Origin: Opisthorchis felineus
Taxonomy: Eukaryota; Platyhelminthes; Trematoda; Opisthorchiida; Opisthorchiidae
Length of the DNA stretch: 64,000 nucleotides
Direction: 5' to 3'
Assembly (NCBI GenBank): GCA_004794785.1
Contig: SJOL01005555.1
Location: forward strand, 39,682 to 103,681
Below, one piece after another: positions 46,530 through 56,585 of the stretch (position 1 is its first letter; every line of letters begins with the position of its first letter). The notes beneath the pieces were generated by a model that was not told the origin of the DNA, did no database searches, and worked only from the letters and a program-made list of their open reading frames with translations. The translations under genes and the position numbers were made by a program.

Positions 46530-47580
46530 CTAATTTGTAGACCTTCGACCTGCATTTGACTTGATTCCGAGAGACAAGTCCAGGAGTATTTTGATAGATT
46601 GTGATGCAGCTGATAAAATGTCAGCTGTAATCAGGAATAACTCCGCAGGTAAAAGTCTCCCTTCGGGTTTACGGAGGTTTACGAGATCGCCTACAATTCC
46701 TGACGCTTTTCAACTTAAAAAAGATTAGCTGGTGAAACTTGTCTTGGTTAGCTACCCAAGAGTTCAAAGCGTTTTTCAGAACAAGGTCGAATAATTCGGC
46801 TATGCAGATAACATTGTCACCCTGAGTAATGCGATACCAGAGTTACACATGGTCCTCTTTCGCAACAGACAGTAGAGACTCATTTTTGGGTGAGAAGTAA
46901 CCCGTAAATTCTTCAACGCAGACCAGCCTTTCAGAAGTTTTCAGAAGTGAAGGCTATAGCCTAACCCGATTCCCTAACATGACTCCATTGTTGGCTCCAT
47001 TGTTTCGCGGAATACACTGACAAAAATCCCAATGTTACACCACGGCCTAAGTTGTGCTACAGTCCGATCCGTGATGTGGTTTATATTTTTGACCTAGAAA
47101 CCCCATGCTGCTAATCGTAGATTCAAAGCGTTTCAGCACCAATGTAAGGGATGTACGCTCAATGTACGTGCAATAGACGAGCAGAATAGCCAGTGACTCC
47201 TTCACTACAATTGGCGTATTTCGAAATCGATTCTACATTGATGCCTTCAGAATCTTAGGCATGATTTACTCAAACCTGATAACTAACTACCCACATTTTC
47301 ACGTCAGAACACGTTTGCGCCGTTGTCTAGGTGTCGGCTGAAAATCTAGATGTCCAACCTTCTGGCCGATATAGAATGCTCGGCCAGCATGTTGTCCATC
47401 AAACTCAGCTGGGGAACATGAATAAACATTCTTTTCGGACCGACTTGGTCTCCGATCGCCTCTCGTGCGCAGTAGCAATGAAAGTCATAGTATGACTTAC
47501 TCACGACATCAGACGACAGTCTCAGTAAGTAAAAGGGATTATGCTAAATTTAGATTCCCCGGACCGTGGCCTTAACCCTG
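46530..47580 (+). mobile_element. Heavily decayed LINE reverse transcriptase region
   Basis: Plus-strand frames, with many shifts, read in RT order. VDLRPAFDLIPRDK resembles motif A (46545-46590). A stretch like YADNIVTLSNAIPE is a YADD-type motif C remnant near 46797-46840. KRFSTNVRD... and a C-terminal tail ending KRDYAKFRFPGPWP lie near 47530-47575. It appears to be a different LINE family from the two RTE-like copies. No frame is intact. The assignment rests on motif order and is moderate at best. Confidence 0.45.
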
Positions 47581-47789
47581 GCTAGGATGTGGAACCAATA
47601 CTCCTACTGACAACCTGAATATACTGCACTAAGCCGAGTGGTACACCAAGTCCATCATAGGAAACGCGTGGCGAAATGACCACAGTGCTGTGATGGCTGA
47701 CCACATCGAATAGAAACCCGCATGAGTCACGCTGTTCGTATGAGTGCCCTGAAAAAGCTCGAACATAATTCACCAACGTCCACATAATT

Positions 47790-48260
47790 TTTCCAGTTAC
47801 ATCTAAGTCACGATTTTGTGAGTCACCTGATTCCAATGCGTCTAGATCTCGGAATTGCAACTGGGGCACGGATAGAACACCACCAGCCTAACATCCACCT
47901 CCACCCGACCTCGTCACATTTCACTCACAGACTAGGGCTGTTCCTGCCACATCGGGAACATAGGTGGTGGAGACGTGGGGAAGGGGGGAGCGGCCAACGC
48001 GTCGATGAAAGTAGTGGAAAGGGTTGGTTCACGCCATGCAGGCTAGACTTAAGTCCCTGAGCAGGACCTTGACTTCCGAGGGAATGCAGAGCAAAGCCGA
48101 GAAACGGACTCAACAATCGGTCGGTCTGAAGCGACCACACGTAATTTACCGACGGATTTACTGCATGCTTCACACGCTCATGCGTACACCTAGAACAAGC
48201 CACTGGGATTGCGAACAAAAATTGGTCGTGAGCCACAGAATGGACAAAGAGTATGTTTTC
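47790..48260 (+). repeat. Inverted repeat unit, left copy
   Basis: This block matches the reverse complement of 54610-55065. Shared stretches include GATTCCAATGCGTC, CACCACCAGCCTAACATC, TGTTCCTGCCACATCGGGAAC, ACGCGTCGATGAAAGTAGTG, GCCATGCAGGCTAGA and ACGCTCATGCGTACACCT. The block includes frames of 80-134 codons on both strands that reflect the repeat rather than a gene. The family is unknown. On the left it may extend to about 47590, but the right copy does not contain that part. Confidence 0.75.
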
Positions 48261-50000
48261 GGCCTCAACAACGGACAAGAAAAGATGTTTTATTGATTTT
48301 AGCCCTAGTTGCAATGCGAAATAATCCACAAGGAAGCGCCACTCCCGCTCTATTGGTTGGTAACCCGGCGATGAATGGGTTTGGGGGGAAGTATCCTCAA
48401 GTTCTAATAGGGTTTGGGGCTTTGCTCCTCCAGTTTAAACAGTTTAGCTGAATATTAATGTTGGGCGTCGTTCACAGTGTTTGTTGAACTATGTAGCTGG
48501 GGATTTGTACATTAAACCAAAACTATTTCACCGATAAGTGCACACAACTCGGCTGATCTGAAACTAGTTTCCACACGCTTACCATTTCTGAGCCTCATAT
48601 TCAAGCTGGCATACTTGGCATCGCCTCAGCCATCAGTCACTAGTGTGAATCTTGGTCCCCGCCAGAAGACCTCTACATTTTCCACGTCATTTCTACCTCC
48701 AGTGTCCAGTAAGTGCCCCGCCATTGCCAAAACTTTAACTGTCACCAAATATTCATTTTAGTCTCCTGGTGGTTTTTTGTCGTGTGCTTTAATCTATTCT
48801 GATATACAGTTCCTTGGCTTTTTTCCCAGACTATCCTTTTTTAATTGTTACCTTTTATTTGGTATACACATATTGTATGTTCATCTGATGCTAAAATATT
48901 TGGCTAACTAGTGCGATGCGGGGTGCACAGTCTACCAACCGCCGTAGAGGGAGAAAACCAACACCTACCTGGGCGGGAATTGCGTGCACTGGCAAGGTCG
49001 ACACAGCGTGCATCATGTTAACAAAATAATACGTCAAACAGCCAATAGTGCATACTAAACAGGGGCATCTGCTGGTTGCTGGTTTGAGGTAGCCTGCAAA
49101 TGCCAACACTAACCACACGCAAACTGTTCAAAAGTGCAGCGTGCTTAGCGGACTGCTACAACGCAGTAACTAGTCCTACCAGCCGGGATGCAAACCTTCA
49201 ACTGCACCAACACTGAACGTATCGTCCTTCCCTTCTCAACCACAACTCTGACGTTAGCCGTATTTAACACCCTACTAACAACTTCCCACATTCCGAATTT
49301 GCATGGTTTGTCTGTTGTCCCAACCCACCTTTTATTAAACCTTGGTGCTGGGGATGACAGCGCTGTGAAACATGAGAAGAAACGGGGATCTGGACAGAAA
49401 TGCAAGTACTCATACAACAAACGGAAAGAAAAATACCTCTAGACGGGCGACATTCCCTCATCCACTGGTCTAATGGAGAAGCGCAAGACATTTTGTTACA
49501 CAGCATTTAGTTCACCTGATTTGACGGTCAGCCACCAGTTCTAAGCCAAATGAACTGGTCAAGGAGGTTTCTTGGATTACAGTAGTTAAATCTCACTGAA
49601 TGATGCATTATGAATCTAAAGATTTTCATTAGTGAAACACGATAGGGTGCTCATCACTTTGTCAACTAAAGGATAAGTGAAAATCTAACGGTACAGTAAA
49701 TCTAGCTTTCCCGGTAAAATGAGTTCATAAGAACGACACACGCATGTCTACACAGGATACTTAAGTCAGCGTGTTTTATATGTTAGGATAATGATGGACG
49801 GCTTTGACGTAAGACATTAGCGCAGCAGCACCGTCTAAATATTTCTTAAAATCAAACTTCGGTCACGCAACTTTACTGACTGAGATGGAGATCTATTAGT
49901 GAGTCAACCGGGTTTGGTTAGCTTGCGAATCTGAAACAGATCAATGGATCGACAATTATGACATTAACTTGGTGAAAATGTGCTCAGTCACTAACAACTG
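48261..50000. other. Unassigned, with a mildly GC-rich open segment
   Basis: At 48890-49506 both strands carry long open stretches: plus 49188-49442 (84 codons) and minus 49420-49145 (91 codons) and 49118-48891 (75 codons). I recall similar minus-strand strings from fluke repeat annotations but cannot verify it. No splice-flanked exon or known domain was identified. The rest of the interval is unremarkable. Confidence 0.4.
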
Positions 50001-50021
50001 ATTGACTTGCTGCAAGTCAAT
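50001..50021. repeat. Perfect palindrome at LINE copy 2 5' boundary
   Basis: Ten-base arms ATTGACTTGC (50001-50010) and GCAAGTCAAT (50012-50021) flank one central base. The palindrome ends about ten bases before the first LINE base. Confidence 0.85.
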
Positions 50022-50850
50022 TGCCAACCCGACCTAAAGCTGCCACCCTGACTTGGTGGTCGGGCTTGAGTGCTGCAATGATCCCGCGGGCTACACTGGC
50101 TGGAACTTCGTTCCACAAGGTGAAACCATGCCAGAAAGGCCTAAAGGGAGCAGACAGACCAAGAGCAGCGAGACCCCATGCTACGAGTAATCGTGCTACG
50201 AGGCGGTCTGGGGATAAATTCGTACTGTCCTCTGCGATAGGAATGTGAACTTAGTAAGGTATTTCTCCCAGGCGAACAGTATGTCCATATTCATGGACGC
50301 AGCGATGCTGCCTTTCTCCGAGGAAGGACGGGTTAGAAAAGGTCGGCCCTAAACACCGCACACTTCGATCGCCCAACGGTTGACCGTGACCACCGGCGCA
50401 TTATTCAATACGGTCGAAATACTTTTAAAACCAAAGAGTCAGGTGCTGCTCAGAAAGCACCTGCTGTGCACGACAGCATCAGGAATGAGACAGTAATGCC
50501 TTATTCCCTGCGCCCTCGGGTTAGGCCAACACCCTGCAACCGAGCAGGTCAGACTAATGAGTTATCGGCTCCGAACAGGGTCCCCAATAAAATCCTACTG
50601 TCCGCTGCTTCGTAGGTCTGACGTTTGAACACAACCCTACATCCTCCCACTGCTTCGTGCGTCAGACTTTTGAGTCAAAGGCTCAAGGTGGGTCACCTCA
50701 ACCAAACCCCCTTCCTCGGCCTGGGCAACCGGGAAGTATCATTTGCCCACGCATTTCTGTGTCCCCCGATGTCCCTTCCCAACCCCTTCCCACCACACAA
50801 GCAAACGTCGCTGGGTCATTTGATTGTCAGTTATCTGACCGAAGGGCCTT

Positions 50851-51684
50851 ATGCTCCTCGCTGCCTCTAACAATAAACAAAATGACACCTTGCTAAACCC
50901 TTTCTATATAACAGCTTTCAACGTCCGTACTCTATGTCGAATTGGCAAACAGACAATGCTCGCTGAAACCTTATATTCCCTTGAAATTGATGTATGCTGT
51001 ATCTCCGAAACACGCACACAAGACCCAAGCGTGGTGATGCATCTCAGAACGCCAAGGATGAACTCAGCTCTTTCACATTTCTCCCTCCGTGTGTCCGGTG
51101 ACCCAGAAGCAATGACGCATGAAATATACGGCGAGGGAGTTTCACTCAGCCCCAGAGCTGAACGCGTTTTGCTGGATTGGATCAGAGTGAACAGTCGACT
51201 TTACGCCGTCCGGTTATCCAACTCCATCAAGCTCAATGCCTTTCGGCATAAGAATCGGTGCCTGTTTCTAGTGTTGGCCTATGCCCCAACGGACTGCAGT
51301 TCCGATGCTGAGAAGGATTCTTTCTGTCGTCAATCAAAAATCACTGACACTGTGATCCTTGCAAGTGATATGAATGCTCAAGTAGGTCGTCTGAACTCCT
51401 TGGAATCACATTCGGGCGGTCGATTAGGAGTCAGTGCTCGCCGCACAGACAACAGAGAGCGACTCCTCCAGTTGTGTGCTGATCATGAACTGTTTCTGGG
51501 AAGTACGAACTGTCAAATAAACGTTCGCATCGCCCAACCTGACGGCCACCAACTGCAAATCAACCGTGGACCCAGTTGGATCAGGTGGCCATCAGCCGCC
51601 GGTGGAGGGCCACAATTCAAGACTGCCGTTCCTTCTGGGGCACACTACTTGATTCCGATCCTGCCATGGTGTGTGCACGTCTGA
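50851..51684 (+). pseudogene. APE-type endonuclease of LINE copy 2
   Basis: A 277-codon open frame carries the endonuclease start FNVRTL (Asn24), the metal-binding Glu53 in CISET, then LAYAPTD near residue 143, and the SDMNAQVG block with Asp173 and Asn175. A deletion relative to copy 1 precedes the last of these. The frame shifts after about residue 240, so the final SDH motif is read in the next frame, where it is mutated. APE endonucleases nick the target DNA to prime reverse transcription. Because the frame is broken from the RT, this ORF is a fragment. Confidence 0.8.
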
Positions 51685-52187
51685 CGGTCCACTTCCCTTC
51701 AGGCCCCCGCAATTCAGCAAGAAGCATGCCAATCCACTATCTTCGAAGAATGACCATAGCTCAACAGTATCGATCTCAGCTGGCCCAACAACTCTCCACA
51801 TTAAACCAATACTGTGGTGGCAGTGAGCATGTGGATGAAGCGTGGCAAAATGTGAAAGGAGCTATGTTAGCGGCGTTCAGTGCTGTCTGTCTAACCTCTC
51901 CGATTCGACCAAAAGACCACTGGATGTCGGCGAGATCGTTATCCATGATTGATGGCAGGAATTCCATACCAGCAGGCAACGAGTATGACGGCGCACGCAA
52001 ATCCCTCAGACGCCAAATAGTGAAGAGTCTAAGAAAAGACCGAGAGCTATGGTGGACATTGGAAGCTCGGGAGATGGAGAAGGCTTTTGATACGGGAAAC
52101 AGCCGTACCCTATATCAACTGATACGACCGACTGGCCCTAGGAAAGCCACGGTCAGCGAAACGATAAGTGAAAAAATGTCTCTTTAA
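51576..52187 (+). pseudogene. Endonuclease end and linker of LINE copy 2
   Basis: This 203-codon frame overlaps the previous one and continues the ancestral protein. Residues 26-32 read DSDPAMV; comparison with the family pattern SDH shows the catalytic His replaced by Pro29. The linker follows (QYRSQLAQQLSTL, then DEAWQNVKGAMLAAF, then RDREL-like DRELWWTLEAREMEKAFDTG) and ends with the RPTGPRKATVSE block before the RT. It stops at 52187, one frame away from the RT. Confidence 0.75.
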
Positions 52188-52199
52188 TTCACTCGCAAA

Positions 52200-53372
52200 A
52201 ACGTCGACTGGAAAGATGGGCCGAACATTTCGAAGAACAGTTCAGCTGGCCTCCTGCAACACAGTTTGTGGATATAGGGCGAATGGAATGTAAACCTTGA
52301 TCGCCCGTCGGAAGAAGAAATAAATTACGAAATGTCCACACTGAAACATGACAAGGCACCAGGACCGGAGGGTCTGTATCCAGCCCTCATCAAAGAAGGC
52401 GTAGAATCACTGATGACCAATCTAATAAAATCAATTTGTGTAATATGGAGTGAAGAGAAAGTGTCTGCAGAATGGGACATGTCGACAGTTATCCCTATCT
52501 TCAAAAAGGGTACGCGGACGCTGTGTGAAAACCATCGTGCATCAGCCTGTTAGCTGTGGCATTGAAGGTCCTCTCTGGTCTTATCCTTCGAAGGTTGACT
52601 GAACACAGGAGGAGACAGATCCGTGAAAACTAAGCTGAGTTCCGTCCTGCAAGAGGATGCATCGATCACCTCTTCACCCTCCGACAAATTCTGGACCAGC
52701 GACACTGCTTCCAGAAACGAACAATGGTTGTGCTCCTTGATCTGAAAGCTGCCTTTGACTCTATGGACCATCAGGCACTATGGCAGTGTCTGTGGAGCAA
52801 ATAAACTCTTGACCCTCCGTGAGGCGCTGTACGCCAAATCCCGCGGTCGTGTGAAGGTCTACGGGAAGCTCTCTTATGAGTTCACCACATCAAGTGGTGT
52901 CAGACAGGGTTGTTCTCTTTCACCTTTCCTCTTCAACTTCGTCATTAATACGATCATGGAAGACTCACTTTCAACCTCTAATGCCTATGGGGTCGAAGTG
53001 CTTCCGGGGCGTCCGCTCACAGATATTGAGTTCGCATACGACATCGCTGTTCTTGGATCTGACCCCGTCGTAATGCAAACAATATTAAACAATCTAAATA
53101 ATTCCGCCTCACGGTTTGGCATGCGCTTCACATCTGCAAAGTGTAAAGTTCTCCTGCAAGACTGGGTGGGCTCGGAACCTAACGTCATGCTTGCGGATGA
53201 GCCGATCGAGGTAGTAGACAAGTTTGTTTGCCTTGGGAGCTGTATCAGTCCCAGTGGTCTCGCGAGAGATGATATTTCCATCCGGATTGGGAAGGCCACA
53301 GCAGCTTTTGTGAACCTGCGTCACTTGTGGCGTAGGCTAGACATCAGTTTATTCGTCAACCGTCGAGTTTAA
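52200..53372 (+). pseudogene. Reverse transcriptase of LINE copy 2, broken
   Basis: RT blocks are present in order across shifted frames. HDKAPGPEGLYPALIKE and WDMSTVIPIFKKGTR are read at 52332-52540, followed by a stop. An FRPARG-type block lies near 52640 and motif A LLDLKAAFDSMD at about 52733-52769. Motif B SSGVRQGCSLSPFLFNF is at about 52895-52945. Motif C reads FAYDIAVL at 53031-53054, where family members have YADD. The first catalytic Asp codon is TAC (53037-53039), so the polymerase site is destroyed. A deletion also removes sequence between motif A and LREALYAKSRGRV. Confidence 0.85.
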
Positions 53373-53825
53373 AATGCTGCGGTACTATATGGATCAGAAA
53401 CCTGGGAGCTGCGCGCCGAGGACGTCAAAAGACTTTCAATGTTTGACCATCGATGTCTTCGGAGCATTGCCCGAGTCTGGTGGAAACACCAGATCAGCAA
53501 TGCTGAAGTACGTCGAATCGTATTCGGAAGAAATAACTCACCCACGATAGATGAACTGATCACACTGCATAGGTTGCGCTGGCTTGGCCACGTGCTCCGT
53601 ATGTCAGTCGACCGAATTCCTTGTAGGGTTCTTTTCGTACAACCACGTAAAGGGTGGAAACGAGCCAGGGGAAGTCACACAATGACATGGCAGCGAAGTA
53701 TAAAAGACATTACCAGCAAACTCAGCTACGCTGGTCATTGCCGTCTTCCTGGATGGGGACCCCGAGACGGGCCACATCTACAGTTAGAGACATTGTCAGA
53801 CATGGCCCAGTTGCGCCTTCAGTAG
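53373..53825 (+). pseudogene. C-terminal region of LINE copy 2
   Basis: After a stop at 53370 the ancestral protein continues with LYGSETWELRAEDVKRLSMF, then DHRCLRSIARVWW, LHRLRWLGHVLRM and a conserved tail including SYAGHCRLPGWGPRDGPH. The WLGHVLR block is a usual landmark of the thumb and C-terminal region in this group. The frame ends at 53825, close to the natural stop. Confidence 0.8.
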
Positions 53826-54036
53826 CGTTTGTGCATCCAAGCTATTGCCTTCAATGCATAGCTCCCCTCCCAATTCCCCCACTTACCAGTCCACTGACAG
53901 TGCTGTATTTAAGCACCAATTTATCAGCTCCCGCCTCCAATGCGCAGCTACCTACCCCACCTCCCCAAATCATCGCTGAACGAAACTGTGGCAGCTACAA
54001 CCACTGTAGGACAGGTACGCGGTTTTTTTTACAGCT

Positions 54037-54062
54037 ATCAGTAATAATAATGATAATGAGTC
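54037..54062 (+). repeat. TAA/TGA repeat 3' terminus of LINE copy 2
   Basis: CAGTAATAATAATGATAATGAG marks the end of homology and matches the short 3' tandem repeats that RTE-type LINEs carry in place of a poly(A) tail. Confidence 0.6.
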
Positions 54063-54254
54063 AGTTGTCAAGCTCAGTGAACAGATCAACAGCCACCTGA
54101 TCAACAACCAATAGACTCATCTGAGCTATCAATATATCAACACATTACAGTAAACTTCTTCAAACATATATTCTGCCACCCGTATCTCGTTTGACGGTCC
54201 AGCGCAGGAAGGTGCTACCAATGAGTTTTTTAGACACATTGTTCAATCGAAAGC

Positions 54255-54470
54255 GTGATTCGTTCAGTTGGACACAGGCAACATTTCAGCTGGCCACCTG
54301 CAGTTGCTAGCCCGGATTCCCGACCCGCACCAGAGCCTTTGATAGTAAACTTAGAAACCACCGAAGGCGTCGGAAATAAGCAGATGACTTTTAGGAGCGC
54401 TAACTTCCAATTCCAATGTGATACTGGTGCGATTCCACACGCAGGTCATGGAGACCACCCCATGTCCTGA
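54255..54470 (+). pseudogene. Possible retropepsin fragment of an LTR element
   Basis: A 71-codon frame contains IVNLETTEGVGNK, then ANFQFQCDTGAIPHAG. The hydrophobic stretch followed by DTGA is the active-site pattern of retroviral-type aspartic proteases in Gypsy-like elements. No zinc knuckle, RT or integrase was found beside it, so it would be a short relic. The motif is short and could be coincidental. Confidence 0.3.
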
Positions 54471-54609
54471 TTCTGGGTCCTCGAGCTGATCAGCTTACAT
54501 CTTGCCGAACGTTACAAGCATGTGCGCCTCTCGCCACTTATGTGCAACTAATATCCAACTGCACCTGACCGCTTGAGCCCAACTCCATACATAGCCAGGC
54601 CACATCAAC

Positions 54610-55065
54610 AACCACTGGCCCACAATTCCCTGTAAGCCCAATCTACTCATCGTCCATTTTATTGCTCAACCCATTTATGTTCGTGAATCCGGTGACGTGT
54701 TCCAGGTGTACGCATGAGCGTCTGAGGCATGTGGTAATTACGTCGGTGACTCACGCATGTTCACAACAAACCGCCTGTTTCTGAGCTTTGTTCTGCATTA
54801 ACCCGGACGTCAAGCTTCTAGCCTGCATGGCGTGAACCAACCCTTTCCACTACTTTCATCGACGCGTTGGCCGATCCCCCCTCCCCCACATCACCACCAC
54901 CTATGTTCCCGATGTGGCAGGAACAGCCCTAGTCTGCGAGTCGAATGTGACGAGGTCGGGGTGGAGGTAGATGTTAGGCTGGTGGTGTTCTATACGTGCC
55001 CCATTTTCAGTTCCGAGATCGAGGACGCATTGGAATCACGTGACTCACTGAACCGTGACGAAATC
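54610..55065 (-). repeat. Inverted repeat unit, right copy
   Basis: Reverse complement partner of 47790-48260. Matching stretches in plus orientation include AGGTGTACGCATGAGCGT, TCTAGCCTGCATGGCGTG, CACTACTTTCATCGACGCGT, GTTCCCGATGTGGCAGGAAC, GATGTTAGGCTGGTGGTG and GACGCATTGGAATCA. A 95-codon plus frame (54832-55119) is a repeat shadow. With the left copy it encloses 6.3 kb that includes LINE copy 2. Confidence 0.75.
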
Positions 55066-56322
55066 AGATTTGAATGGGAATCATGGAACCATGGTGAATC
55101 ATACTGCTCAGCGGTATAGTTTTGGATATAAATCTGATACACCGGTGTTGCACCTTTCCGTTATCTACGTTAGTTCCATTGGTAGTTAGCAGGCTTGTTT
55201 ATCGTTTCCTAAACGTTTTTCCAGTATCCGTTTAAATATGACGATTGGGTCTTTTGTGGTAATCACCAAACTATGGAGTGTGACCAGCAAATCTATTGCA
55301 GGATTGGAGCTGTCATTCAGCTAAACAGAAGAAAACATTTGGCTTCCAGAGATATTTTCTTTGTGTTCAAGTAGCAGGTATACGTGAGTGGAAAATAAGC
55401 ACAGGCTAACCGATGACTCACCATGCAATTATCAGCTCATCATTCCTCCTAATTACTTATGTCAACTGAATGAGTCGACAAACCAATAGCGGAGATAATT
55501 TGGAATGCAATCAGACGCTGTGTTGAATGGCTGAAATATACGTTATCTATCAGAGAGCAAAAAATAGGGATGACGAACCCATGGTGTTTTTCTCAGTGGT
55601 TCCAAGAAAAGCTGATGTGAAAATATGAATTTCAACCCGAGACTCTTATCTCATGGGACTCTGTAAAGATTGGAACCCACTACCATCCGGATAGGCATCT
55701 GAACACTGTATAGGTCGTTTAGGAATGGCTGAATAGAGGTGCAACTGACTTGTACTGAGACAGCGTACAGCATCAATAAACTTACAGTCATAATGTTCAC
55801 TTGATGTGCTTTGGTGTGTGTGTGTGTGTGGAGGGGCACTATCTAATAGGAAGGCTCATATGACCTGTTCTTCTGTTAGAGTTATGGAGTCTCCCTGGTA
55901 GTGTACACAATGGACGTACGCCCGTAAAAATTGCTCATTTTGTCCTAAAAGCTTTCAGTAACCTTTGCTAATGTTTTTGTATTAAATCTTATACAGTCAT
56001 GTTATAGGCCACCCATATGACACTTGAATGAAGAATTATACGAACGAAAAAAATATTACAGCAAAATGCTCTCTGTCCACCATAAATGCTAAGCATTTTG
56101 TTATCAGAGGACTCGAGCAATTAGGGTTGAGATTGAATTACAGGCTGCAAGCTTAGCGTAAGAAAAAAAACCGTAATTTAGTGGGGTGGATTCTAATCTT
56201 CCAAAAATTTTCAAACAAAGTACAAACGCAAGCACAACTAACAAACTTTACGCCTCAAGAAAACTATACATAGATGTCACTGGCAAGGAACAAGAAAAAT
56301 AGTGACAATCGACAAAAGCGCA
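55066..56322. other. 3' flank of the RGK-like gene, otherwise empty
   Basis: This interval should contain the 3' UTR of the minus-strand GTPase gene, directly below its stop codon at 56323. No clear poly(A) signal could be fixed. A (GT)n run sits at 55814-55830. Confidence 0.5.
55814..55830. repeat. (GT)n microsatellite
   Basis: About eight uninterrupted GT dinucleotides. Confidence 0.9.
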
Positions 56323-56585
56323 TCAGAAATTTTTCATATCTTCACAAGAAATGATCATAAACTGGCGACGAACATAACGAGCCAAGGCTGCCCTTGAAAG
56401 ACAAAAAGTTGATGATGAGTGTTCTTCAGAACTCAGATTATCTTGACAGTCTGCCGTATTGCACTTTTGTTTTAACCGCTTGACTTGAAGTATGATTTCA
56501 ACAAGGAGCTCATCGATCATATGGTTGATAGCGGTGGATATTTCAAAGTACTTGCAGCCGTGTAACCTGGCAAGACGTTTACCTT
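56323..56585 (-). CDS. RGK-type small GTPase, terminal exon
   Basis: An acceptor TTCTTTTCAG|AAGG (AG at 56587-56586) opens 263 nt that join in frame to the exon at 63053-63245 and stop with TGA at 56325-56323. The product reads KGKRLARLHGCKYFEISTAI, then DELLVEIILQVKRLKQK. This corresponds to the RGK stretch after NKxDL, including the G5 box (EIST for ETSA) and the final helix. A Ser- and Cys-rich extension and a basic stretch (RYVRRQF) follow. The last residues, SCEDMKNF, mirror the RGK C-terminal motif SCHDLSVL, with Cys exactly seventh from the end. There is no CaaX box, as in Rad, Gem, Rem and Kir. RGK proteins bind calcium-channel β subunits and Rho kinase at the inner membrane; that role is inferred from the family. 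Confidence 0.8.

Larger units (their letters stand above)
50031..54065 (+). mobile_element. Near full-length but dead RTE-like LINE copy 2
   Basis: This is an APE-RT non-LTR retrotransposon of about 4.0 kb. It consists of a 5' leader (50031-50850), the endonuclease (50851-51700), a linker, reverse transcriptase (about 52330-53300), a C-terminal region (to 53825), a pyrimidine-rich 3' UTR, and a terminus with short TAA/TGA repeats near 54040-54060, as usual for RTE elements. The 5' end is fixed by the twin-primed junction of copy 1, which stops at the equivalent base. Three or more frameshifts, internal stops and two catalytic-site substitutions make it non-autonomous. The 5' and 3' flanks share only GCTCAGT (about 49982 and 54073), a weak candidate target duplication. 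Confidence 0.88.
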
